From the NCBI RefSeq assembly GCF_949987535.1, contig NC_080066.1, positions 95,127,600-95,191,599 on the forward strand: a stretch of DNA of 64,000 nt, given 5' to 3'. The notes beneath the pieces were generated by a model. The model worked only from the letters and a program-made list of their open reading frames with translations, had not been told where the DNA came from and made no database searches. The translations under genes were made by a program, and so were the position numbers. Of this stretch, positions 36,182 to 47,373 are shown piece after piece; position 1 is the stretch's first letter, and every line of letters starts with the position of its first letter. The DNA comes from Balaenoptera acutorostrata. Lineage: Eukaryota; Chordata; Mammalia; Artiodactyla; Balaenopteridae.

Positions 36182-37390
36182 GAAACTGATTTTTTACTCA
36201 CCAATTTGTGAGAGATTTGCCTGTGTTGACAAGTGAAGATCTAGTTCATTCGCACCGCTATGTGGTATTTTGTTATATAAATAAACTAGACTTCAATTTT
36301 TTTAAGTATGTGAAGCAAACAAGACCAAGTGTCAAAATTTCTTAAAGGTACAAGGTGGGTATATCAGCATTCATCACATTATTCTCTAGACTGTTATATG
36401 TGTTTGGAAGTTTTCAAAATCTAAAAAAGAGGCAAGAGCACTAAAGTAGCTTCAGGAAGAATCCCATCTGGGTTCTGATTGGGCTGCACTGAGGCTCTGA
36501 TTCCAGAGCTAATCAGACTGAGAATAAAAATAAACCTGTGGAACTGGCCCCTCTTGTTTCCTTCTCGCGGGACTTGCCTCCCTGGAGAAATGCCTGAAAA
36601 TCTTGACCACAAGCGCAGAGGAGTGTTGATTTAGCTGCATGATTTGGAGTGCATTGGTACGTGGCCAAAGTGAACTAAACAGAATTGTCATGGGCCTAGT
36701 TGTTTTTAGAAAGAAATTGGCAAGAGACCGTTTCTCGGAATAGCTGTGAGACACAATTTTTTAAATATTTACAACATACTTAGGATATAAATAGTCCAAA
36801 TGATAAATATAGGTCACAGTTTTGGCCAGGCCAACCTTTGATCTCCTTAACACTCTTAAAAACTTAAAGAGAAGGCGATTTCTCTTTTGTGGTACTTCCT
36901 GGACACCCCATGGGACTCCAAGTGGCCTCTAGGTTTTCTTCCTTCTCCAGCTCTGGAACTTTCAGAAAGGTGAGACTCTGACAGAAATTAAGAGCTTTTG
37001 ACCCATGGCCTGCATTTTTACAGAGCCATTGTTCAATTTTGCCACTGAGCGAAAAGACTGTACTAGGTGAAACAAGAGACTCCTGGGGGACTAAATGAAA
37101 TTACATCTATGGAAGTAAGCATTGCCCAATCAAAGTGACCACGAGCTCCTCTATATCCCCTGTTTCATCTCATGGAAGGGCTCCCAGGGTCCCCAGCATT
37201 AACTCGATGCATCCAGCCCAGAGGGCCCCATTTGAAATGATTTTCAGGTTATGAGGCCTCCCCTGCCTCCAGCTTGGAGACGGGGCTCTCTCCTCAGCAG
37301 CTGCTGGAGACCCAGGTGGTTACGAGCCCTCCCAGCAAGCGTGTCCCCTGCGGCAGCCGCCTGCACTAATGTGCCCTTCCCTCCCCACAG

Positions 37391-37803
37391 GGTATGACTT
37401 CTGCCAGGTCCTGCAGTGGTTTGCTGAGCGGGTGGACAGGATCATCCTGCTCTTCGATGCGCACAAACTGGACATCTCAGACGAGTTCTCGGAGGCCATC
37501 AAGGCCTTCCGGGGCCAGGACGACAAGATCCGTGTGGTGCTGAACAAGGCTGACCAAGTGGACACGCAGCAGCTGATGCGCGTCTACGGGGCCCTCATGT
37601 GGTCCCTGGGCAAAGTCATCAACACTCCCGAGGTGCTGCGCGTCTACATCGGCTCCTTCTGGGCGCAGCCCCTGCAGAACAGTGACAACCGCCGGCTCTT
37701 CGAGGCCGAGGCCCAGGACCTGTTCAGAGACATCCAGAGCCTTCCTCAGAAGGCGGCGGTGCGCAAACTCAATGACCTCATCAAGCGAGCGAGGCTGGCC
37801 AAG
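37391..37803 (+). CDS. EHD4: EHD4 coding exon (about residues 171-308)
   Basis: This exon carries the second half of the G domain and part of the helical domain. It starts by completing the Gly codon, then reads [20 protein letters not shown] and continues with [19 protein letters not shown]. 'VLNKAD' is the G4 nucleotide-specificity motif. '[20 protein letters not shown]', 'VYIGSFW' and '[20 protein letters not shown]' are hallmarks of the EHD family. The donor after Lys is 'aag|gtaagc' and the acceptor is 'ctccccacag'. The frame is intact over 413 bases, and the coding G+C is clearly higher than in the flanking introns. In the folded protein this region dimerises and forms the membrane-facing helical tip. 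Confidence 0.97.
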
Positions 37804-37964
37804 GTAAGCCGGAGACCCCCCGCGGCAGCCTCTGCAGGGGACCCTCCCCACACTCTCCTCTCTAAGGGAAAGTTTGAGGGAGACTCCACTCCAGGAGCCT
37901 CGGGGGACAGGACGTGGAATGGGTTAGGAAGAGAGCCCCACGATCAGTATCCCTCTTTAGATTC

Positions 37965-38165
37965 TGGCTCCTAGCTCTGTGATCTTGGGCAAATGACTCA
38001 ACCTTTCCAAACCTGTTTTCTAATCTGTAAAATGGAGCTAATAAGAGCACATCCCAGGGCGCTTGGGCGTGTTTAGTGCGACCTGGTTTGCAGAGTGCTT
38101 GGTGTAGTACGTGGCACACAGGGAGGAATCCGTGCCCTCACCACCTGGATGCTGCTGTTATGTTA
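37965..38165 (+). repeat. MIR SINE
   Basis: 'tctgtgatcttgggcaaatg' is followed by 'tctaatctgtaaaatggagc' and 'tgcttggtgtagtacgtggc', the MIR core and tail. It starts about 160 bases after the exon. Confidence 0.8.
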
Positions 38166-38710
38166 GGATGGTGGGAACGTAACCGCTGAACCAGAGAGAG
38201 GTGGCGTCGATGGGACCAGTGGGGTGCCAAGATGCCACCACCCGTCACCCTATGCCTGAGGCATAGAGCCCCGTGTCACACGTAGACACAGAGGGGCCCC
38301 AGGAGGAAGGTTGGCTCAGCCCAGCCCAGCCCACCAAGTGTGTCGGTTTGGGGGCAGGGGGCGCACCACATCCCCATTCCAGGCTGTGGCTTCCGCTCCC
38401 TCACCTCGTGGCTGAGCCTTTCAGCAGCCCCCGGAGTCTGTGCCCGACAGGGGTGGGCAGTAATCTGCTGACCACCCTCAAGTAGTCGATTTTGTCATGT
38501 CTCTGAAGAGAGAGGAGGATGTGACTCTTCTAAGGAAAAGTATAGAAAAAAATGGTTCTTTGAAAACTATTTGTACATTTCATAAAATCATATTCCTCTA
38601 ACGCTACAAGTGCCTCCAGAGTTTACCTAGTCCTGGTGATGATCAGAAGCACCCAGGAGCTTTAAGCAAAGAATCCCCAGGCCCTGCCCCAGAGCCTCTG
38701 ATGCATTTGC

Positions 38711-38714
38711 GTGC

Positions 38715-38780
<66 letters not shown>
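38711..38780. repeat. (GT)n microsatellite
   Basis: About 70 bases of GT repeat, with GTGC variants at the start and one TT interruption in the middle. Confidence 0.97.
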
Positions 38781-38783
<3 letters not shown>

Positions 38784-39964
38784 AAGCTCCCCACGTGATT
38801 CTGTTGATCAGCCAAGTTTGGGAACCAGAGGTCTAGCCTGACTCCCTAATTTTACAAGCACAAGGTAGGTTAAGTGATTTCTCCAGGGTTACCTAATCCA
38901 TCAGTGACAAAGTTAGGACTGAAAGACAGCCCTCCTGCCTCTCAGTCTCGCCTTCTGCTTTGGCCCGTCCCTTCTGCTAGAACTGATCACCGGGCCTGCC
39001 TTTCCAAATCCACTGCTACCCTGGTCAGGAAGTGAGGTGGGCTCACTTCTCCTTCATCTGCTGGTGGCAGAGAACCCATGTCTCCTCCCACTTCCTCTTG
39101 CTGCACCGAGAGTGGCTTCTGCTGTGGCCTGGGGGCCCACAGGCCAGCCTTCTGGAGTCCACCATCACTTTGCCTCATTCAGTCGGCAGCTGCTCAGCGT
39201 CCCTGGGCCGGGGCTGGGCAGCCTGGTCTGGGGGAGGAGGGGGCGCAGGACCCCCCCTTACAGAATGGGGAGCTGTGTGTGACCGGGGTGTGGACACTGT
39301 GCTCTGAGGAGGGGGCCTCGCCGGGGCGGGATGGGGAGTGGGGAGGGCTCCACGGAGGGGGACTTCCGGGCGGGTGACCAGCCGTCCAACCCCTCCTCAT
39401 GGCTCGTCATCGCCGCCCTTATGCCAGCATGCTCACAGGGCAGCATCCCGCCTATGTCGAAAGAGACGCTTCCCTGGCTGCCCAGCCCCACCCATAGTCC
39501 CTGGATCTGCTCTTTTCCTCTCGACTCAGCTCCCCACCCAGTGCGTGCTCATGCCCTCCTCCCACGTGGCCCAGCTAATCTGCAGTCACCTGTGCTCCCG
39601 TGAGTCACTGCTGTTTTAACTTTTCTTCTCAGTACCATCTGCTTCCTTCCCGAACTACAGCCACATTTGTTCCAGTTCTGCAAGGCTTGTAAATCCACTG
39701 ATTTGCAGCTCTCCTGAAATGATTTCCCTCCCCTGCTCATCCCGGGCCTGATGCTTGGTGGCAGGAAGTCCGTTTTTGCCCATTTAGTGACGCCCGTCCC
39801 CACCGCCCCGGCGTGTGGTCGTTCTCTCCTCCAGCTGATACAGCTGAGCTTAACCTTCAGTGTACATAGTACCCAACGTGATCTTATAACCAAGGCTGGT
39901 AAATGACGTCATAGCCTTTGCAGATTTCAAGATCTTTTAAACTATTTTTAAATGCCCATGGACG

Positions 39965-40295
39965 GGTTTTGTTTGTTTGTTTGTTTGTTTTTTAATTTTC
40001 CTACTCTTTTTTTTTTTTAATTTATTTATTTATGGCTGTGTTGGGTCTTCATTTCTGTGCGAGGGCTTTCTCTAGTTGTGGCAAGTGGGGGCCACTCTTC
40101 ATCGCAGTGCGCGGGCCTTTCACTGTCGTGGCCTCTCTTGTTGCGGGGCACAGGCTCCAGATGCGCAGGCTCAGTAGTTGTGGCTCACGGGCCTAGTTGC
40201 TCCGTGGCATGTGGGATCTTCCCAGACCAGGGCTCGAACCCGTGTCTCCTGCATTAGCAGGCAGATTCTCAACCACTGCACCACCAGGGAAGCCC
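39965..40295 (-). repeat. CHR-type SINE, short subfamily
   Basis: The minus copy body ('ggctgtgttgggtcttcatt') ends with the tRNA head at about 40295. A target duplication cccatggacg at about 39955-39964 and 40296-40305 shows that the (gttt)n and T-rich stretch at 39965-40020 belongs to the element's tail. Confidence 0.9.
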
Positions 40296-41009
40296 CCCAT
40301 GGACGTTTTTAGTTTACCAGTTGTTGCTGAGGGCCTAGTGACTGAAGACGCAGCTGTCGTTAGTCATATAAATAAATAAAGAGCAGAGAGCTCACTGGGG
40401 GTGCCAAGCACATGGGACTTCGCTGCCATCCTTGAGTGTTGGGCCCTGTGAAGGGGCCAGCATGGCCTGGGTTTAGAGAGGCACAGAATGCTGCTGTGTA
40501 CTGGCGCCGGGAATAATGAAAGCCCTTGTGTAGAGGCGGGGGGCAGGGGCAGGGGGCGGTCAACTTGCTGAGCTTACTTCTAGGAAAAAAGCTTGTCTTT
40601 TTTTTCCTAAGAATAGTATCTGGCTTGTTCCTTTTCATAAAGGAAAATGTTTGAAATACGGATGTTTCCAGCCTGAGCTTCTCAGTGCCAGTGTGTTCCT
40701 GGGGCAGCACCACACTGCAAAAGGGGGCAGGAAACAGTCTTGGGCGGAGAAGAAGCCGAACTCAGCACAGTGGCCTTGGCCACTAACCAATGCCATCCAC
40801 TTTATACACCATCTGCAGTTTTATGTTCCATTTGTGAACTTGTTGCTGAAATGGACAAGGAGTCACCTGAGTTCTTCTCTTTGCAGTGTTTCTATTTCAT
40901 AAAAAATGCTCTTTGGTTTTGGTATATTAATCTTCATCTCTCTTGATCCAGTTTTCCTTTTGTAAGCCAGTCCTTCCTGAGGGTCTGATCCTGTCAATAA
41001 GTGCACAAA

Positions 41010-41150
41010 GTTGGGCATTCTCTTCATTTCTCACAAAAGGGAACTGAAGCTCAAAAAGGTGACGTAACTTGCCCAAGGCTCCCCAGCCTGAAGTTACAAA
41101 ATATAGATTCAAACTCCAGTGGGCCTGACTCCCTGGTCCGGAAGGCATTC
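41010..41150 (-). repeat. MIR SINE
   Basis: 'aagggaactgaagctcaaaa', 'acgtaacttgcccaaggctc' and 'attcaaactccagtgggcct' give the reversed MIR order. A similar reversed MIR lies at 38840-38960. Confidence 0.65.
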
Positions 41151-41490
41151 ACCTGAAATCCAGAGTGGACAACATCTGGTTGCTCCTTATTACACCCTTG
41201 CTTTCTGCATTAATCTGTCATTCTGTTTATTCTATAAAATTATCCATCCACGTAAACCCTACTGTAAGTTTAGAGGTTTGTCGAGCTGTCATTTTGAAAG
41301 CATGCAAAGGATAAGTTTTCAGATGTCACCTGAGAGGTGACAGATCTGAGTTGGGGTATGGAGTGTGTCTATTTATAGACCACCATAATTAGGTAGAATT
41401 TGTGGCCCATCCAGAAATAAAGCCAGAAATGCGTTGTTAATGTCCTGCCGGGTTCTGCAGTAGTCAAACTTGAGGTATCATAAAGATGAC

Positions 41491-41841
41491 ATTTTTTTTT
41501 AAATTTATTTATTTATTTTTGGCTACGTTGGGTCTTCATTGCTGTGTGCGGGCTTTCTCTAGTTGCAGCGAGCAGGGGCTACTCTTCGTTGCGGTGCACA
41601 GGCTTTTTATTGCAGTGGCTTCTCTTGTTGCAGAACACGGGCTCTAGGCACGCAGGCTTCAGTAGTTGTGGCACGAGGGCTCAGTAGTTGTGGCTCGCGG
41701 GCTCTAGAGCGCAGGCTCAGTAGTTGTGGTGCACGGGCTTAATTGCTCCACGGCATGTGGGATCTTCCCGGACCAGGGCTCGAACCTGTGTCCCCTGCAT
41801 TGGCAGGCGGATTCTTAACCACTGTGCCACCAGGGAAGCCC
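41491..41841 (-). repeat. CHR-type SINE, long subfamily
   Basis: Full-length ~350-bp minus copy with both repeated 'cagtagttgtggc' blocks. The target-site duplication aagatgac occurs at 41483-41490 and 41842-41849. Confidence 0.95.
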
Positions 41842-42948
41842 AAGATGACATTTTAATAATATGAAAAATGGAACTCTTACTAAAGATCTCTTGAAACTTA
41901 ATGATTTCCCTGCTTTTTCTATTTATATTTTTTTCCCGACTGTCTATTTCAAAGAACAGGAAACCTTTAGAGTGGGTTTTTTGGTTAGCCTCAAAGATTA
42001 TATCTTATGATATCCGTAGACATCCTTCTTTGAAGCATGTCACAATCTAAGATGCCAGTCAAGTTTCATTTCATGATTTTTTAGAGTAACCTATTTGGGG
42101 AAAGCCCAAAGTAAGTTTAGAAAATAAGAATTTAGTTTTATTCAGCTATAATTAAAATAGCCAAGTTAAAGAAATAAGGTTCACACTCCAAATCATAGTA
42201 GTTTATGGGATAAGTGCACAAAGGTAAATAGTGAGGCAAGTTTACTGTAGGACCCCACCCTTTATAAGCATGCTGCCCAAGGATAGGAAAGGCTCCCACC
42301 CACTTGGAAACTTTTATTCACTAAAAAATGAGTCACCATTTGAGGAAGGGACAACTAAAAATGAGAAAGAAAAGGAGAGGTCAGTGATTTGGGTGGTTTA
42401 CTATAGTTCTGTGCAATTTAGTTTCATCTTCAAAGTGTGTCCTCCTCTTAGTCACGTGTCGCATGCAGGGGCAGCTTTCTGGTCTGTCTGCACCGCCTAT
42501 TCCATCTGGGGAGAAGTTAGACATTTTGAAATTCACCACATGGACCCAGGCTAAGTTATGTAAAAATCATTCTACAATGGCTGATGACTATCCCTTTGAT
42601 GCTTAGTCCTCCAGGGGGCATTTAAAAATAGCTCAGTTGGCAGCCCCAATCTACTGGGGGTGTGTCAGTACTTGTGTCCACCCAGGGGAGCCTGTCTCTT
42701 TGAAGGCCAACATCAGATGACTGGGTAGACCCCCTCACATGCCCTTTAAGGCTCTTCAGAATCATATGTGCTGTTGGTGCCAGCTTTGATTTCAACAGAA
42801 TAACAAACCTCCAAGTGGGAGCCAATCAGCTGCATCTTGAAGCCTCACACTCTTACTACCCCATGGGTTCATCTTCTGGGTCTTTAGTTTAGGAACTGAA
42901 ATTTTTATATCATAATAAACCCAACTTTAAAATGTGCTGACCCCCAGG

Positions 42949-43225
42949 GACTTCCCTGGTGGCGCAGTGGTTAAGAATCTGCCTGCCAATGCAGGGGACA
43001 CAGGTTCAATCCCTGGTCTGGGAAGATGCCACATGCCACGGAACAACTAAGCCCGTGCACCACAACTACTGAGCCTGTGTGCCACAACTACTGAAGCCTG
43101 CACACCTAGAGCCCGTGCTCTGCAACAAGAGAAGCCCCCACTCACCACAACTAGATAAAGCCTGTGCGCAGCAACAAAGACCCAACGCAGCCATAAATAA
43201 ATAAATAAACAAACAAACAAATATA

Positions 43226-43286
<61 letters not shown>
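42949..43286 (+). repeat. CHR-type SINE whose tail became a (TG)n(TA)n microsatellite
   Basis: The SINE body ends in (aaat)n then (aaac)n. It then runs straight into about 12 TG units (43226-43250) and about 18 AT units (43251-43285). A target-site duplication aatgtgctga(c/t)ccccag follows immediately (before 42948 and at 43288-43304), so the microsatellite lies inside the duplicated target and derives from the tail. Confidence 0.93.
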
Positions 43287-43290
<4 letters not shown>

Positions 43291-44029
43291 GTGCTGATCC
43301 CCAGAGGTTAAATGTTCTATGCACGTTTCCAGCTGAGCCTGCAAAGATGCAGATCTCCATCAGGTCATATTAAACCTGGGCAACGCTAAGGTTGCCCAGT
43401 GCAGAACAATGTATCCCAGCCTGACTTCCCCCACACGGCTCCCCAGTATCCAAATTCCATGGGCATTTCCATTCCTATTGTCCATGAGCACCTCAAGCTT
43501 CCAGCACTTGCTGCTGGGGGTTGCCCTCCAAGCCCACAGTGGAAATACCCAGTATTACTCTGTGTACATGCTTCTCAGCCTTGGATATGCAAACACTTGT
43601 CACTGGACACAGTTAATGAGATTGTGGCAGAGTGTAGATGTGAGCTATAAATCCCTGTTCATTTAAAGGGGAGTACATCTTTTTCTGCTCATTGAGTTAT
43701 TAGCCCAGAAAAAAATTGACATTTTGAGCCATTTGACTTACCCTTGGTCATCACCATTTGATGAGTTGGGGCTTTTCTAGTTTTATATAAGGGAAAGAGC
43801 GAATTGAACAAGACCACAATGTTCAAACGTTCCCCAGGGTTCAGTGTCATTCACTTGTGAATGAAGAACTTGGAACCCAAATTCATCATGTTCTATTTAA
43901 ATATATAGAGTTTATTCATTATTCAGTAAGGACTAAATAGCCACAAGCCTCCTCTGGCGTTACTACCCCTCCAGCTATAGGTCTTTGGCCATTAGTCAAT
44001 AACAACATTTCTAGTCCCCTTTCTAGAGG

Positions 44030-44200
44030 ACAAAGTGCATTCAAATACGTGCTCTCTCTCTATTCTCATAACCACAGCCCTGTGAGGTAAGGGCTGTAAT
44101 CCCCAGGTTGTGGGTAAGCAAGCTGAGGCCGGGGAGGAGATAGCTTGCCCAGGGTTGCTCAGCGAGCACGTGGGCAGCGGTGGCAGCGCCTGACCCGGCC
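44030..44200 (-). repeat. MIR SINE
   Basis: 'ccctgtgaggtaagggctgt', 'gtgggtaagcaagctgaggc' and 'agcttgcccagggttgctca' give the reversed MIR order. A + MIR piece lies at 44770-44900 ('agttgcgtgaccttgagtaa'). Confidence 0.7.
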
Positions 44201-45994
44201 TTCAAACACGCAGTCCCATCCTTCCCACCTCCTCTTTCTCCCCATCTTCTCCTTCCTGTTCCTCTTCCTCTCGATTAATTTTCTCTTATTATAAAGAACA
44301 AAAGATCAGACTGTTTCTACCTCCTTCCCTGGACCATCGCCGGATCTGGCCCCGGGTCCTGCGTTTGTTTGGAGATACATCTTTGACACATAAGGGCAGA
44401 CACGAGCTTTTCAAGTTGACTGGGGATTTCAGCCACCCAGGCTGCCCCTTGTTTACCGAGAGTCTCCTTAGACAATCACAAGGCGCCGTCCCGCTAGAAG
44501 ATTGCAGTCTTCACCCACATTCTGCGTGGTGTTCGCGGCGTGGGTGCCATAACGTGTCCACTTTTTACGTATGGGGAGGGAAGAGAACATGACCTTTCCA
44601 GAGCTTCCCTGTGAGTTAGGAACAATCAGAAGCCAAACCTCACAGTTGTTCCATAGGACATAGTTCAGTTTGAATTCCAGATTTCAGCAGCTTCAGTACC
44701 ATGTTTAGTTCACACCCACAAAAAGCAGTTAATTCTATAAGACAGGGAATGAGGCAGTAAGATAGTTAAATGCTAGTGCCAGCTTGGCATCTCCTAACTA
44801 GTTGCGTGACCTTGAGTAAGTCATATGAATTTCCTGGAACCAGGAATTCAATCAGATATAGGGAGCCCCTTCCAGATTTAATACTCTGTGATTCTAAGGG
44901 TTATAATTTACCTTGTAACTCGATAAGCTTCTTAAAGGCAGGGCCCGTGCATAGAATCTGACCCTGGGTTATTGTCTTAGGATGCCCAGGGAAGGGCAGG
45001 AGGGGGCGGCCATGCAGAGGCAGTACAACAGGGGACTTCCACGAAACAGGCCAGTAGTTGAGGCTGAGAGCAGCCTGCAGCATGAGCAGGTCACCTGAGG
45101 GTCATGACTCAGGTAGAGCCAGGCAGGTGGGAGGAGGAGGGAGTTGAGGCCTGGCACAGGAACCGCCCCAGTTATGTCAGGGCCCTGGAGGCCTGGCGTC
45201 CAAGGTTGGCCCATCATCCAGCAGCCTCAGTCATCAGCGGTGAGCACCATGAGGGCAGGGATGAGGGAGCAGGTGCCGGGCGATGGGTGGAGGGCTGTGG
45301 CAGGGGCACATCACCTGCAGCCCAGCCCAGGGAAAGCAGGCCCCTGGGGACCAGGCAGCGTTCACGAGCAGGGTGCCATTCCCAGGGGACCTAGGGGCTG
45401 GGTGGGGAGTCAGCCTTACCTGCGCAGGGGCCTGGCAGTTCCGAGGTACCACACTGATAGGTGGGGAGGGGGCTTGGGGAGCTCTGCAGGGGCCTGGCAG
45501 CTGCCCCAGGCCTGGGCTCTGGGAAGGGGTCTTGGAAAGACACCCTCGTGGATGGGAAGCTGAGCAGGTAGTGGGACTTCCCGCTTCAGCTGGGGTGGGC
45601 TCCAGAGCAGGGCAGGCCAGAGCACGGAAGAGAGAGGGGTCCACAGGCCCAGTCCAGAGGATCCAGGAGGGCCGAGGCCAAGGAAATGATGCAAGGACAG
45701 CTGGTGACAGCTGGTTCTCCCCGATGGAATATGGCGGCCCCGCCAAGAGGCCTTCGGACCTACACAGGGCCGTCCCCAGCCCCATCCAAACCAAGCCAGG
45801 CATTCACTAATCAAGGCAAGGAAATTACCAGTCTTACTAGTTTTACCACTTATTCATCATATCCTCAGGAATGCAGTTAAAGCCCATCGTTCTAAATAAA
45901 AGGATTCCCAAACCTTGGATTTCTCTGGTTATCTTAAAGAATCGTGTAAATATTTTAAGCTGTTTTAATTTGAAAAGTAAATAAGTTTACTATT

Positions 45995-46065
45995 CACTTT
46001 GTTATAAAGCAGAAACTAACCATTGTAAAGCAATTATACTCCAATAAAGATGTTTTAAAATAAAT
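45995..46065 (+). repeat. Short L1 3'-tail insertion
   Basis: 'ccattgtaaagcaattatac' and 'tccaataaagatgttttaaa' are the end of a cetartiodactyl L1, followed by (aaat)n. The flanks 'aaataagtttacta' and 'aaataagttcacta' look like a target duplication. The insert is only about 70 bases, a heavily 5'-truncated copy. Confidence 0.7.
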
Positions 46066-46520
46066 AAATAAATAAGTTCACTAGTGACAGGAAGGTTTAG
46101 ACGCATCTCTCCCAACCTATACTTGTAGCAATAGTCAGGCAGCTCAGTGTGTGCTTATGTTAACATGACCTTTATGTAGATGGAGAAGTTAGCGTTGTCT
46201 GGTCCAAGCCTGTCAGCATTTGCATTATGCACTTATTTTAGTGTTTAAATCTTAGCAAAATGTTTTTGGCTGTGCCCAGTGTATGTCCATACACAGAGGC
46301 CCTCAGTTGATCCATGGGATGTTAATGCTTACCACCTTTATTCAATTTCCATTCTTCCACAAGATTATAGTAGACGTCTGCTTTTTTAATAGGATTTTCC
46401 ATAGCTACACAGTCATTTTCTTTTTGTAATCACTGCTCTGTTTTTCATCTTTTCTTATTTTAGTTATTTTCTTGACTTCTAAATTACTCTGTAGAATTCT
46501 AGATATACAAAGAGAACTTT

Positions 46521-46567
46521 TTTTTAAACATCTTTATTGCTTTTCAATGTTTTGTTAGTTTCTGCTG
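46521..46567 (-). repeat. Very short antisense L1 3'-tail insertion
   Basis: 'aacatctttattgcttttca' is the reverse of the L1 end seen at 45995. It is enclosed by a 15-base duplication (tacaaagagaacttt at 46506-46520 and 46568-46582). The whole insert is about 47 bases. Confidence 0.75.
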
Positions 46568-47208
46568 TACAAAGAGAACTTTTGTAATGAGCGTTTCTTA
46601 ACATCCTAAAGTTGGAAATCAGTAGAAGGGTGGAAATGTTAGGGAAGAAAGTGACGCAAGCCAAGTAGAGCCCTCCCAGCAGGATTCACCACCCTTCGGG
46701 TAACAGTGCCAGGCCTGCTACCCCTGAGTGACCAAGGTTTCTGGGGCTCCCCCTTCCTGTACCAGGGGTCCCTCTCTCAGACGGAGCTTCTGCTGTCTGG
46801 CCTGGCCCTAGGCAGCTGGTCTTGTGCAGAAATGACCTCAGTGATCTCGGGGCCTAAACTGTCCACGGGGAGGTTATGGGTGTTCTCATGTCACTGTTCA
46901 CCGGGCACAGATTTCAATGCAGATCAGCCATTTCCATCAGCCTCCAGCTTCATTTGCTGGTGCTCCCATGCACTGGCCCTGGTGAAACTTTCTCTTAGGT
47001 CTTCTGAGGTTAATCACCAGAACCAAGGTCTTTCCCACTCAGGTGCCCCCATACCTTGCCCCCAGGTCCTTGCCCTCCTCCTGTCCTGAGCACCATGACT
47101 TTGCGGGGATGCCTGTTATGTGCTATGATGCATGTAAGATGCCATCGTGTTTGTCCTTCTCTGGTGCACTTCTAAATGGCCCGTCCTCACTGACATATAC
47201 CCCTTCAG

Positions 47209-47373
47209 GTACATGCCTACATCATCAGCCACCTGAAGAAGGAGATGCCAAGTGTATTTGGAAAAGAAAACAAGAAGAGAGAGCTTATCAGCAGGTTGCC
47301 AGAAATCTACACTCAGCTGCAGCGAGAATACCAGATTTCTTCAGGGGACTTCCCCGAGGTCAAGGCAATGCAG
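47209..47373 (+). CDS. EHD4: EHD4 coding exon (about residues 309-363)
   Basis: This 55-codon exon reads VHAYIISHLKKEMPSVFGKE, then NKKRELISRLPEIYTQLQRE, and ends DFPEVKAMQ. It forms part of the helical domain just after the G domain, where EHD proteins contact lipids. The acceptor is 'ccccttcag' and the donor is 'cag|gtaccg'. The codon phase is 0 at both ends, joining cleanly to its neighbours. The 'KKEMP.VFGKE' signature is shared by all four EHD paralogues. The following RLPEIY.QLQREYQIS wording fits EHD4 best, judged from memory of the family. Confidence 0.97.

Larger units (their letters stand above)
8936..37390 (+). other. EHD4: EHD4 large intron, 28.5 kb
   Basis: The donor 'gtcagtg' at 8936 and the acceptor 'ctccccacag' ending at 37390 bound this intron. 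I see no further EHD4 exon in it. It is the main reservoir of repeats in the window: CHR SINEs, old L1 pieces, MIR and L2 fragments, a MER5-type DNA transposon, an inverted duplication and several microsatellites, listed separately. Stretches in which I see nothing recognisable are about 10000-10800, 11100-14070, 14110-15260, 19340-20340, 25340-27580, 28070-29850, 30790-31590, 34020-35860 and 36440-37390. Confidence 0.93.
37804..47208 (+). other. EHD4: EHD4 intron, 9.4 kb
   Basis: It is bounded by 'gtaagc' and 'ccccttcag'. It holds three CHR SINEs, a (GT)n array, MIRs and two short L1 tails listed separately. I see nothing recognisable in 39000-39950, 40300-41000, 41850-42930, 43310-44020, 44910-45980 or 46090-46500. 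Several long frames at 45100-45810 are GC-driven and lack protein-like features. Confidence 0.93.

Noticed and set aside
45104..45814. Several frames of 96-189 codons on both strands in an EHD4 intron
   Set aside because: GC-rich intron sequence with overlapping frames in many phases and no protein-like pattern or splice structure.
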